Assembly: GCA_043782425.1 (NCBI GenBank) | Contig: JAYWAM010000363.1 | Location: 1 to 8,066 of the forward strand | Direction of reading: 5' to 3' | DNA length: 8,066 nt | Source of the DNA: JAYWAM01 sp043782425 | GTDB lineage: Bacteria; Pseudomonadota; Gammaproteobacteria; Burkholderiales; Usitatibacteraceae | Shown: positions 1 through 6,357 of the stretch, piece after piece | Layout of the letters: the number at the start of each line of letters is the position of its first letter | Numbering within the stretch: position 1 is the first letter of the stretch | Notes under the pieces: generated by a model | Told to the model about the DNA's origin: nothing | Databases searched by the model: none | What the model saw: only the letters and a program-made list of their open reading frames with translations | Translations under genes and position numbers: made by a program

Positions 1-678
1 GGTGACCGAGTCGTTGACGTTGATGGCGGGGAAGGCGAGCTTGCCTTCCTTGTGCATCTGGTACAGGCGCTTGACGCCGGTGGTGGTTTCTTCGGTGACG
101 CCTTTGATGTGCTTGATGCGCGTGGAATACCAGGCGGGATCCTTGGCGAGTTTGGCTTTGATGGAAGCGAACAACACGGTCTCTTCTTCGCTGCCGGGAT
201 GGGCAATGACCGACACATCCTTTTCGGCGCGCGTACCGATATGCAGCAGCAAGGTGGCGTCGCCGCCGTCATCGAGAATCATGTTGGAAAATTTACCGTC
301 GGCCCACTCGAAGATGCGGTGCGTGTAATCCCAATACTCTTCCAACGTTTCGCCCTTGTAGGCGAACACCGGCGTGCCGCTGGCGGCGATGGCGGCGGCG
401 GCGTGATCCTGCGTGGAAAAAATGTTGCACGACGCCCAGCGCACCTGCGCGCCCAGCGCCTGCAAGGTTTCGATCAGCACCGCAGTCTGTATCGTCATGT
501 GCAGCGAGCCGGTGATGCGCGCGCCCTTGAGCGGCTGACTGGCGGCATACTCGGCGCGAATCGCCATCAGGCCGGGCATCTCGGTCTCGGCGATTCTGAT
601 TTCCTTGCGACCCCAGTCGGCGAGCTGCATGTCGGCAACTTTGCAGTCGGTGAAATTGTTTTTCAGTACGGCATTCAT
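1..678 (-). CDS. ahcY: S-adenosylhomocysteine hydrolase, N-terminal 226 residues (truncated by window edge)
   Basis: AhcY is the cytosolic, NAD-dependent enzyme that splits SAH into adenosine and homocysteine, removing the inhibitory product of methyltransferases. The reading frame is open from the ATG at 678 to the window edge, so it has no stop here and the NAD-binding domain is missing. Visible family motifs are GSLHMTIQTAVLIETL (residues 58-73), SCNIFSTQDHAAAA (83-96), the DDGGDATLL segment (136-144) and NDSVT at the very edge, just where the catalytic Lys/Asp region begins. The start is supported by a GGAG at 685-688, about 6 bases upstream. An in-frame ATG at 690 would consume that site and is less likely. 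The gene lies downstream of metK on the same strand but has its own promoter, SAH aptamer and terminator. Identification is from recognised family motifs and is firm. Confidence 0.97.
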   Translation of the reverse strand, partial: MNAVLKNNFTDCKVADMQLADWGRKEIRIAETEMPGLMAIRAEYAASQPLKGARITGSLHMTIQTAVLIETLQALGAQVRWASCNIFSTQDHAAAAIAASGTPVFAYKGETLEEYWDYTHRIFEWADGKFSNMILDDGGDATLLLHIGTRAEKDVSVIAHPGSEEETVLFASIKAKLAKDPAWYSTRIKHIKGVTEETTTGVKRLYQMHKEGKLAFPAINVNDSVT

Positions 679-710
679 GGCGATCTCCATTCATAACAAA
701 ACGCAAGACG

Positions 711-746
711 AAAAAAAACGCTCGCAACCGTTTGCGGTTGCGAGCG
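711..746 (-). terminator. Intrinsic terminator in the ahcY leader (expression platform)
   Basis: Read on the minus strand, a perfect 12-bp GC-rich stem (arms 746-735 and 730-719, CGCTCGCAACCG and its complement) closes a CAAA loop and is followed directly by eight T (718-711). This is a textbook rho-independent terminator, placed 33 bases before the ahcY start codon. Because it precedes ahcY, it must act as an attenuator rather than only as the metK terminator. Its 5' arm shares positions 746-742 with the aptamer's pseudoknot strand, so the two structures exclude one another. Confidence 0.93.
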
Positions 747-809
747 CCGTTATTCTTGCTGAGCCTGGGGGACCTGATTTCTCAGACCGTCTCGCAGCGC
801 TCCTCAGCA
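742..809 (-). promoter_or_regulatory. SAH riboswitch aptamer upstream of ahcY
   Basis: The minus-strand RNA carries the conserved blocks of the SAH riboswitch class: GAGGAGCGCTGC near the 5' end, CAGGCTCAGCA in the middle and AACGGCGCTCGC at the 3' end. P1 is a perfect 7-bp pairing of TGCTGAG (809-803) with CTCAGCA (763-757). An inner stem pairs 788-782 with 777-771 around a GAAA loop, including two G-T wobbles. The pseudoknot pairs GAGCGC (802-797) with GCGCTC (747-742). This class is known to bind SAH and to occur upstream of ahcY in beta- and gammaproteobacteria. Because SAH is the AhcY substrate and the bound form ties up the terminator's 5' arm, the inferred outcome is gene activation by SAH. 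The assignment rests on recognised consensus plus compensating pairings checked by eye, not on a covariance-model search. Confidence 0.93.
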
Positions 810-815
810 GGGGAA

Positions 816-844
816 ATTATACGTGATTCAATCTGCGCTGACAG
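816..844 (-). promoter_or_regulatory. Promoter for the riboswitch-ahcY transcript
   Basis: On the minus strand a perfect -10 box TATAAT (821-816) follows a -35-like CTGTCA (844-839, four of six consensus bases) with a 17-base spacer. Transcription would start about 7 bases downstream, near 809, exactly at the 5' strand of aptamer P1. The -35 box lies inside the last codons of metK and the -10 box just after its stop codon. ahcY can therefore be transcribed independently of metK while still receiving read-through. Confidence 0.75.
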
Positions 845-2033
845 CTACTTTCTTTTTGTCCTTAATTTCGCCCTTTACCCCCGCCGCATCGCGCAGCTTC
901 GCGGCGCGATCTGTGGCCTCCCAGGTGAACTCGGGTTCCTCGCGGCCAAAATGCCCGTAAGCAGCGGTCTTGGTGTAGATGGGACGCAGCAGATTAAGCA
1001 TTTGCACTATGCCTTTGGGACGCAGGTCGAAATGCTCCTGCACCAATTGGGCAATTTTTTCGTCGGGAATCACCCCTGTGCCTTCGGTATAGATCGTCAC
1101 ATTCATTGGCTTGGCGACGCCTATGGCGTAGGCGACCTGTATCTGACATTGCCGCGCCAGGCCGGCTGCGACCACATTCTTGGCCACATAACGCGCCGCG
1201 TAGGCAGCGGAACGATCGACCTTGGAAGGATCCTTGCCGGAGAACGCGCCGCCGCCGTGCGGGCAGGCGCCGCCGTAGGTATCGACGATGATTTTACGTC
1301 CCGTGAGGCCGCAATCACCCTGCGGGCCGCCGATGACAAAGCGCCCGGTCGGATTGACCAGGTAGCGCGTCTTGACCAACCACTCTTTGGGCAGCACCGG
1401 CTTGATAATCAGCTCGATCACCGCTTCATGAATATCTTCCTGCTTCATTTCCGGCGCATGTTGCGTGGACAGCACCACGGTATCGACCGAATGCGGCTTG
1501 CCGTTCTCGTAGCGCAACGTCACTTGCGATTTGGCGTCGGGACGCAGCCACGGCAAACGTCCGTCGCGGCGCAGTTGCGCCTGGCGTTCCATCAGCCGGT
1601 GCGCGTAGTAAATTGGTGCGGGCATTAACTCGCGCGTTTCGTCGCAGGCATAGCCGAACATCAGGCCCTGATCGCCCGCGCCCTGATCGAGGTTGTCGTC
1701 CTGCGCCTGGTTCACGCCTTGCGCAATGTCGGGGCTTTGCTTGTCGTAGCACACCATTACGGCGCAACCGCGGTAGTCGATGCCGTAATCGGTGTTGTCG
1801 TAGCCGATGCGTTTTATGGCTTCGCGCGTGACATGGATGTAGTCCACGTTGGCGTTGGTGGTGATTTCGCCCGCCAACACCACCAGGCCGGTATTGCACA
1901 GCGTTTCCGCAGCAACGCGGGAACGCGGGTCTTGCGCTAGAATTGCATCGAGAATGGAATCCGAAATCTGATCGGCAACTTTATCTGGATGGCCCTCGGA
2001 AACGGATTCCGAGGTAAAGAGAAAACTACTCAT
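828..2033 (-). CDS. metK: S-adenosylmethionine synthetase (methionine adenosyltransferase)
   Basis: MetK makes AdoMet from methionine and ATP in the cytosol, with Mg2+ and K+, supplying the methyl groups whose spent product AhcY then processes. The 401-residue product has the N-terminal GHPDK motif (14-18), signature one GAGDQGLMFGY (118-128) and signature two, the glycine-rich phosphate loop GGGAFSGKD (260-268). The C-terminal RDAAG block is also present. E. coli MetK is 384 residues. Here about a dozen extra residues rich in Lys, ending KDKKKVAVSAD, follow the usual end, and their DNA holds the -35 box of the ahcY promoter. The start at 2033 gives the normal MSSFLFTSESVSEGHPDK N-terminus, preceded by a GGGG at 2044-2041. 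It is divergent from the lpxL pair and followed by the SAH switch and ahcY. Confidence 0.98.
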   Translation of the reverse strand: MSSFLFTSESVSEGHPDKVADQISDSILDAILAQDPRSRVAAETLCNTGLVVLAGEITTNANVDYIHVTREAIKRIGYDNTDYGIDYRGCAVMVCYDKQSPDIAQGVNQAQDDNLDQGAGDQGLMFGYACDETRELMPAPIYYAHRLMERQAQLRRDGRLPWLRPDAKSQVTLRYENGKPHSVDTVVLSTQHAPEMKQEDIHEAVIELIIKPVLPKEWLVKTRYLVNPTGRFVIGGPQGDCGLTGRKIIVDTYGGACPHGGGAFSGKDPSKVDRSAAYAARYVAKNVVAAGLARQCQIQVAYAIGVAKPMNVTIYTEGTGVIPDEKIAQLVQEHFDLRPKGIVQMLNLLRPIYTKTAAYGHFGREEPEFTWEATDRAAKLRDAAGVKGEIKDKKKVAVSAD

Positions 2034-2045
2034 TGGGTATCCCCA
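2034..2045 (-). promoter_or_regulatory. metK ribosome-binding site inside a small hairpin
   Basis: On the minus strand TGGG (2045-2042) and CCCA (2037-2034) can pair around a GATA loop directly against the metK start codon. The GGGG at 2044-2041 is the only good Shine-Dalgarno candidate, so pairing would partly hide it. A second stem, TAAAAC/GTTTTA with a four-base loop, lies just upstream at 2071-2056. The pairing is seen directly; a regulatory role is inference, since a 4-bp stem is weak. Confidence 0.35.
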
Positions 2046-2088
2046 CAGTCTTGGTTAAAACAAGCGTTTTACAATGTGCAAGCCGTCA

Positions 2089-2097
2089 ATTCTAGCA
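2089..2097 (-). promoter_or_regulatory. Possible metK promoter (extended -10)
   Basis: The minus strand reads TGCTAGAAT (2097-2089), an extended -10 element of the TGnTAnAAT form, about 56 bases before the metK start. No convincing -35 box is found at normal spacing, as expected for extended -10 promoters. It would give a leader of roughly 50 bases. The plus-strand lpxL promoter must also lie in this 161-bp divergent gap, but no good match was found for it. Confidence 0.45.
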
Positions 2098-2194
2098 AAT
2101 TTGACTCCACTCCAACACCGCGATCAAATGTACGCCCAAATATCCACGAACAAGCTCCCGTGATAAAAAATTTGTTATTGCCCATCCCCCTTAG

Positions 2195-3070
2195 ATGAAA
2201 TTGATCGTCTGGCTATTTGCCCGCCTGCCTTTACGCATCAATCACTGGCTGGGCGCTTTGCTGGGCCGTGTGGCGTATGCTGTAGCGCCGCGTATGCGCC
2301 GTCTTACCAATGAAAATCTGGCTTGGTATTTTATCTCACAAAAAATTTCCGGTGCAGCAGCGCAAAACGCGCTGCGCCGCGCGGCTATTCGTGAAAGCGG
2401 CAAGGGATTTACCGAGTTGGCTATCGCCTGGACGGCGCCAAGAGAACGCCTCTACGCCCTGGTTACAGCATGCAGCGGCTGGGAGCATGCCCAAGCAGCC
2501 GCAGCAAGAAACAAAGGCATTATTTTCGTCACCCCGCACCTGGGCTGCTACGACATTGCCGGGCGTTACCTGGAAAGCCGTCTTCCCGTGGTGGCGCTGT
2601 ATCGCCCGCCCAAACTGTCGTGGCTTGAGCCGCTTATGGAGTCAGGCCGAGTGCGCGGCGGTGGAACCACCGCGCCTGCAGGAACACGAGGCGTGCGCGT
2701 GCTACTCAAAACGCTTAAGGAAGGCGGCAACATCATTATTCTGCCCGACCAGGTCCCAGGGCAGGGCGACGGCGTGTGGGCCGATTTTTTCTGTCGGCCA
2801 GCGTACACCATGACGTTGCTTACTAGGTTGCAGCAATCGACCGATGCGGCGATGCTATTTTTTTTCGCGCAGCGCCTGCCGCGCGGGCAGGGTTATCACG
2901 TCCACATCCTGCCGCCGAGCGAGGCTTTCGCTAGCGCCAAAGAAACCTCGACAAGTCAAGTGAACGCCATGGTAGAAAAACTCGTGGTCATGGCACCTGC
3001 GCAGTACCTGTGGAGTTACAACCGTTACAAACGTCCGGCTGGCGCGTCTATGCCGCCCGCAGCATCATGA
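2195..3070 (+). CDS. Lipid A late acyltransferase, LpxL/HtrB family (first copy)
   Basis: LpxL-type enzymes sit at the inner membrane and transfer a secondary acyl chain from acyl-ACP to the lipid A precursor. The 291-residue protein has a hydrophobic N-terminus, the catalytic HX4D motif as HLGCYD (His115, Asp120) and the YRPPK block (136-140). It also has the conserved run GVRVLLKTLKEGG...LPDQVPGQGDGVWADFF (about 166-199). It is slightly shorter than E. coli LpxL (306 residues). An in-frame TAG stands directly before the ATG, so the start cannot lie upstream, yet no clear Shine-Dalgarno sequence is visible. It is the first gene of a plus-strand run with the second acyltransferase and dapF. 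Which acyl position it serves, LpxL- or LpxM-like, cannot be told from sequence alone. Ornithine or other lipid acylation is a less likely alternative. Confidence 0.92.
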   Translation: MKLIVWLFARLPLRINHWLGALLGRVAYAVAPRMRRLTNENLAWYFISQKISGAAAQNALRRAAIRESGKGFTELAIAWTAPRERLYALVTACSGWEHAQAAAARNKGIIFVTPHLGCYDIAGRYLESRLPVVALYRPPKLSWLEPLMESGRVRGGGTTAPAGTRGVRVLLKTLKEGGNIIILPDQVPGQGDGVWADFFCRPAYTMTLLTRLQQSTDAAMLFFFAQRLPRGQGYHVHILPPSEAFASAKETSTSQVNAMVEKLVVMAPAQYLWSYNRYKRPAGASMPPAAS

Positions 3071-3171
3071 GAATACTGTGCATGCGCCAGCGCGCCGCAA
3101 AACAACAGGGTGTTGCCGCACGTCTATTTTCGCTCATGCGCGCCCGACTATCCAAACCACAGTTAGGATAA
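3067..3171 (+). CDS. Possible 34-codon micro-ORF between the two acyltransferases
   Basis: An ATG at 3067 overlaps the stop codon of the first acyltransferase in an ATGA arrangement, the usual sign of translational coupling. The frame runs 34 codons to a TAA at 3169-3171, nine bases before the next start codon and inside the stretch that carries the AAGG ribosome-binding site of the second acyltransferase. The peptide would start MRILCMRQRAAKQQGV, is rich in Arg and has no recognised family. It could couple translation across the 109-bp gap or be a chance frame. This is a low-confidence call based only on position. Confidence 0.25.
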   Translation: MRILCMRQRAAKQQGVAARLFSLMRARLSKPQLG

Positions 3172-3179
3172 GGTAACTC

Positions 3180-4040
3180 ATGCGCTTTGTTCTCTTCATC
3201 CTGTGGTACCTGCGCTGGCTCCCGCCGCGCTGGGTAGCCGCCAGCGGAAACGCCCTGGGCGTGCTGCTGTTTCACTTCGGCAGGCGGCGCATCACGCTCA
3301 TCAATTTGCGTCTGTGCTTCCCGGAAAAAACCGAGGAGCAACGTGTCGAAATCGGGCGCCGCGTATTTCAGAGCCTGGCGCGCGCCACACTGGAACTGGG
3401 CCGCCTGTGGTATGCGCCGATCGAAAAGGCCATCGAAAATGTGAGCTTGCTTGACCGCCATTACCTGGACGAACTGCGCGGCAAAGTTCCAGTGATATTA
3501 CTTGCGCCCCACTTCGTCGGCCTGGACATCGGCGGCGCGCGCATATCGAAGGAATACCCGGAAGCTTTCAGCATGTACAGCGCACAAAAAAACAAGGTAT
3601 TTGACCGCGCCTTGCGCCGCGCGCGCAGGCGCTTCGGCGAACCCTTGCTGGTGACACGCCAGCAGGGTCTGCGCCCGGTACTGAGGGCGCTCAGACAACT
3701 CAAACCCTTTTATTTCCTGCCCGACATGGATTTCGGCGCGCGCGATGCGGTGTTCGCGCCGTTCTTTGGTGTGTCGACCGCAACCGTAACCGCCCTCTCG
3801 CGCCTGTGCGAGATCAGCGGGGCCAAGGTCGTGCCGTGTGTGACACGTCAGCACGCCACGGGTTACGAAGTGCGCCTTTATCCGGCATGGGAAAATTTCC
3901 CGAGCGGTAACCCTGTTGACGATGCGCGCCGCATGAATGCCTTTATCGAAGAGCGTATCCGTGAAATGCCCGAGCAATATTTTTGGGTGCACAAGCGTTT
4001 CAAAACCCGGCCTGCCGGGGAAGCTTCGGTTTACTCCTAG
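3180..4040 (+). CDS. Lipid A late acyltransferase, LpxL/HtrB family (second copy)
   Basis: This is a second LpxL-type inner-membrane acyltransferase of 286 residues, clearly diverged from the first. It shows the NLRLCFPEK block (42-50), typical of the family, the HX4D motif as HFVGLD (His111, Asp116) and a conserved LPDMDFGARDAVFAPFFG stretch (180-197). The C-terminus has YFWVHKRFKTRP, a normal ending of the family. An AAGG about 8 bases upstream supports the ATG at 3180. The two copies are neighbours on one strand, which suggests that each adds a different secondary acyl chain to lipid A. That division of labour is inferred from known LpxL/LpxM pairs rather than read from the sequence. Confidence 0.92.
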   Translation: MRFVLFILWYLRWLPPRWVAASGNALGVLLFHFGRRRITLINLRLCFPEKTEEQRVEIGRRVFQSLARATLELGRLWYAPIEKAIENVSLLDRHYLDELRGKVPVILLAPHFVGLDIGGARISKEYPEAFSMYSAQKNKVFDRALRRARRRFGEPLLVTRQQGLRPVLRALRQLKPFYFLPDMDFGARDAVFAPFFGVSTATVTALSRLCEISGAKVVPCVTRQHATGYEVRLYPAWENFPSGNPVDDARRMNAFIEERIREMPEQYFWVHKRFKTRPAGEASVYS

Positions 4041-4110
4041 GGCAGTGCTAGAATAGTTTTCCGTCATTCCAGCCGCCCACTAACCGATCCTCGCTCAAGT
4101 CAAGGATTAA

Positions 4111-4180
4111 GCTCTTCCCCCAGCCGGGAAAAGAAGAGCCTCCCCTCGCCCGCTTGCGGGAGAGGGGCCGGGGGAGAGGG
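4111..4180 (+). repeat. GC-rich palindromic element, copy A
   Basis: Two adjacent inverted repeats fill the gap after the second acyltransferase. The first pairs GCTCTTC (4111-4117) with GAAGAGC (4133-4139). The second is a 26-base hairpin, 4142-4167, with 12 base-pair positions and one mismatch (CCCCTC-g-CCCGC / GCGGG-a-GAGGGG). A further GGGGGAGAGGG follows. The core resembles the CCCTCTCCC...GGGAGAGGG cores of the other copies in this window, so it looks like a shortened or diverged member of one dispersed family. It has no T-tract on either side, so it is not a standard terminator. Confidence 0.7.
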
Positions 4181-4215
4181 TTCGCGAGGATGCCACTTTT
4201 TAAATAGACGCTCCT

Positions 4216-4500
4216 ATGGCCTGGTTCCACATCTTTCTGCGCGGCGAACACTTTCTTATCCAGCGGGACGGCAAGGAAGAATGGCTGGGCTTTTACAAGA
4301 ATATCTATCTTGAGGCCGCCACCTCCGACGAGGCGGAGACACTCGCCATACGCCGCCTGAGCAGCGACCCCGAGTTTCGCATCTCGGTGCGCAATCCTCC
4401 CGACAAACCGCCTGCCCTCAATATTGAGGAATCTACCGAAATCGAAGCTGATCCCGCACTGAAGGATAGCGATTTTGTGTTTTTCCCCGACGAATCCTGA
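4216..4500 (+). CDS. Small conserved-looking acidic protein of unknown function
   Basis: This is a 94-residue soluble protein with no signal peptide or membrane segment. The N-terminal half looks folded: MAWFHIFLRGEHFLI, then a GFYKNIYLEA strand and an ASDEAETLAIRRL-like helix. The C-terminal third is acidic (NIEESTEIEADPALKDSDF) and ends FFPDES. The pattern 'GFY..r.veA.s.eeAE..A...l..dp' and the FFPE/D ending recall small uncharacterised proteobacterial proteins, but no family name is assigned. A stop codon at 4201-4203 limits upstream extension. No good Shine-Dalgarno precedes the ATG. It ends 15 bases before dapF and is probably co-transcribed with it. Coding status is supported by composition like its neighbours and a clean, non-overlapping position. 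Confidence 0.75.
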   Translation: MAWFHIFLRGEHFLIQRDGKEEWLGFYKNIYLEAATSDEAETLAIRRLSSDPEFRISVRNPPDKPPALNIEESTEIEADPALKDSDFVFFPDES

Positions 4501-4515
4501 GCGCAGGTTGCCGCG

Positions 4516-5349
4516 ATGCGTCTCAGGTTCACCAAAATGCACGGCCAGGGCAACGATTTCGTCATGATAGACGGCGTCCGCGAACCCTTTTCACTGAGCA
4601 AAGAGCAGATCCGTTTTGTCGCTGACCGCCACTTCGGCGTCGGTTGCGATCAGTTGCTGGTGGTTGAGAAACCTGTACGCAGCGATGCCGATTTCCGTTA
4701 TCGCATTTTCAATGCCGATGGCGCCGAGGTCGAACAATGCGGCAACGGTGCGCGCTGTTTCGCGCGCTTTGTGCGCGAGCAGGGCTTGACGCAAAAAAGC
4801 GAGATTCGCGTCGAGACAATGTGCGGCATCATCGTGCCGCGCATCGAAGCCAACGGCGCTGTGACCGTCAACATGGGCGCGCCGCGCTTTTTGCCGCACG
4901 AAATTCCCTTTGTGGCCGACGCCCCGGCGCTGACTTACGAGCTGGCTATCGCAGATCAACGACGCAGCATAAGCGTGGTTTCCATGGGAAACCCGCATGC
5001 GGTGCAAATCGTAGACGATGTAGACAGCGCGCCGCTTTCAAGCGAAGGGCCGCTCATTGAACATCATGAACGTTTCCCGGCGCGCGTCAATGCGGGCTAT
5101 ATGCAAATCGTCGCGCGCGACCATATCCGCCTGCGCGTGTGGGAGCGTGGTGCGGGCGAGACGCTGGCGTGTGGCAGCGGTGCATGCGCGGCGGTTGTGG
5201 CGGGTATCCGCCTCGGTAAATTAGCGTCCGAGGTGCGTGTTTCCACGCGCGGCGGCGAGCTTGCTATAAGCTGGCAAGGTGACGCATCACCCGTTATGCT
5301 AAGCGGTGCGGCAACCCGAGTTTACAGTGGTGAGATAGACATCAACTAG
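4516..5349 (+). CDS. dapF: Diaminopimelate epimerase
   Basis: DapF is a cytosolic, cofactor-independent epimerase that turns LL-diaminopimelate into the meso form, used for lysine and as the peptidoglycan cross-linking residue. The 277-residue length matches the family (E. coli 274). Both catalytic cysteines are present: Cys75 in EQCGNGARCFARF and Cys219 in GETLACGSGACAA. The N-terminal MHGQGNDF block (8-15), the NADGAE segment (66-71), the MGNPHAV block (157-163) and WERGAGET (209-216) complete the picture. An AGG at 4506-4508 gives a sensible start. The position after two lipid A acyltransferases is a known betaproteobacterial order. No intrinsic terminator follows it; palindromic element B begins about 10 bases after its stop. 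Confidence 0.98.
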   Translation: MRLRFTKMHGQGNDFVMIDGVREPFSLSKEQIRFVADRHFGVGCDQLLVVEKPVRSDADFRYRIFNADGAEVEQCGNGARCFARFVREQGLTQKSEIRVETMCGIIVPRIEANGAVTVNMGAPRFLPHEIPFVADAPALTYELAIADQRRSISVVSMGNPHAVQIVDDVDSAPLSSEGPLIEHHERFPARVNAGYMQIVARDHIRLRVWERGAGETLACGSGACAAVVAGIRLGKLASEVRVSTRGGELAISWQGDASPVMLSGAATRVYSGEIDIN

Positions 5350-5359
5350 TTACTGGCTA

Positions 5360-5475
5360 TTGAGTCTTCCCTAATTTGTGACTGCCCCACCCTCACCCCT
5401 GCCCTCTCCCGCCCAAGCGGGAGAGAAGCGGGAGAGGGAGTTTCTCCCTCTCCACCGGAACGGGGGAGAGGGTCG
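5360..5475 (+). repeat. MITE-like palindromic element, copy B (left end and core)
   Basis: From 5360 (TTGAG) to about 5475 this closely matches copy C at 6407-6510. Both start TTGAG..TTCCCTA, run through CCCCACCCTCACCCC into CCCTCTCCCGCCCAAGCGGGAG, and then share CTCCCTCTCCACCGGAACGG and GGGAGAGGGTCGGGG. Copy B has extra GAGAAGCGGGAGAGGGAG sequence in the core where C has TGGGGGT. After GTCGGGG the two copies part company: B continues with other palindromes (see 5476-5560) before a TGAGGGG similar to C. The 303-bp gap between dapF and the next gene is thus mostly repeat; 5561-5652 holds nothing further that is recognised. Confidence 0.8.
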
Positions 5476-5560
5476 GGGGCGTAGCAGGGGTTTCAGCCAG
5501 CATGCTGGCTGCCTGCGAAGCGGCAGTCCGATGCAGCGGACTACGCGCACTGCAAGTGAG
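5476..5560 (+). repeat. Palindromic insert within or after copy B
   Basis: This 85-bp stretch has a perfect 16-bp palindrome, AGCCAGCATGCTGGCT (5495-5510), followed by a perfect 6-bp stem AGTCCG/CGGACT with loop ATGCAG (5525-5542). It separates GTCGGGG from TGAGGGG, which are nearly contiguous in copy C, so it looks like a second element inserted into copy B. A diverged right arm is the alternative. No ORF of note is present. Confidence 0.55.
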
Positions 5561-5652
5561 GGGTGATTGATTATTGAGGCTTTCAATGCATGAGGTTCAT
5601 GGGTAGGGAATGAAAAAGTGCTTTTGATTTGCAAATGGAATAACATCCACCC

Positions 5653-6315
5653 ATGAGAACCCCCACCCCAAAATCCGCGCTTCAGTTGCTTAGATGGCCG
5701 CTCGCTGCGACCGTGCTGGGCATCATCACAGCCACCTTGTTTGTAGTGGGGAGTTACTTTTATCTTGAGTACCAGAAGAAGAGCGATGCGCAATCCAAGC
5801 GCGCCCTGCAAGAAGCGCAAGCGCGCGTCACCAATGCCAACAAGGAGGCCGAAGATTTGCGCGGCTCGATCGATCTTTATCAGCAGCTTGTTGCCTACGG
5901 GGTGTTCCAGAAAGAAAGCCGCCTGGGCTGGATCGAGACCCTCAACCAGCTCAAGGCCAAACACAAACTCAGCGCGCTCGAATACGATCTCAGCCCGCAG
6001 CGCACCATCGCCCAGACCGGGGGGCGCAGCTTTCCCTCTATCGATATAGCAGGCAGCCGCGTCACGCTCAAAGCGCAGTCTTACCACGATGGCGACCTGA
6101 TGAATTTTCTCAGCGACATCACCCATCTGGGTAAAGGTTTCTATCCCATGGATCACTGCGCAATTCGCCTGCTTGAACCGCAAGTCGGCAACCCGCTAGC
6201 GCCGCGCATCGAAGCCAACTGCGCCTTCGATTGGGTGACACTCAAAGACAAGCGCGCTTCCGTGCTAGCCTCGGGCAATGAGGCTACTTCCAATTCCATT
6301 TCAACAAGCAAGTAA
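5653..6315 (+). CDS. PilO-like inner-membrane type IV pilus/secretion assembly protein
   Basis: The 220-residue protein has a short basic cytoplasmic tail, one membrane segment (about 16-38), a charged helix likely to form a coiled coil (39-73) and a periplasmic domain (about 75-200). This layout is that of PilO/GspM-type proteins, which form the inner-membrane alignment complex of type IV pili and type II secretion systems. The stretch DLMNFLSDITHLGKGFYPMDHC and the later ANCAFDWVTL resemble the end of PilO-like domains. Cys169 and Cys190 could form a periplasmic disulfide. No PilM or PilN gene lies beside it, which is unusual. An in-frame stop at 5641-5643 fixes the start region; the Shine-Dalgarno is weak. 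It is flanked on both sides by palindromic elements. The family call is by architecture and pattern, so moderate. Confidence 0.65.
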   Translation: MRTPTPKSALQLLRWPLAATVLGIITATLFVVGSYFYLEYQKKSDAQSKRALQEAQARVTNANKEAEDLRGSIDLYQQLVAYGVFQKESRLGWIETLNQLKAKHKLSALEYDLSPQRTIAQTGGRSFPSIDIAGSRVTLKAQSYHDGDLMNFLSDITHLGKGFYPMDHCAIRLLEPQVGNPLAPRIEANCAFDWVTLKDKRASVLASGNEATSNSISTSK

Positions 6316-6357
6316 GTCATCCCATGAACCGGAATACAGTATGAAAAGGCACACATC

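Noticed and set aside
52..696. 214-codon plus-strand open frame across ahcY
   Set aside because: It is a shadow of ahcY, whose minus-strand translation matches the SAH hydrolase family throughout.
732..1628. 298-codon plus-strand open frame across metK
   Set aside because: It is antisense to metK, which has full family motifs; the frame has no recognisable domain and reflects GC-rich codon use.
2034..2194. A known SAM riboswitch in front of metK
   Set aside because: No conserved blocks of a SAM riboswitch class were recognised; only two short stems are visible.
5371..6183. 270-codon minus-strand open frame across repeat B and the PilO-like gene
   Set aside because: It runs through non-coding palindromes and antisense to a better-supported gene; no domain is visible.
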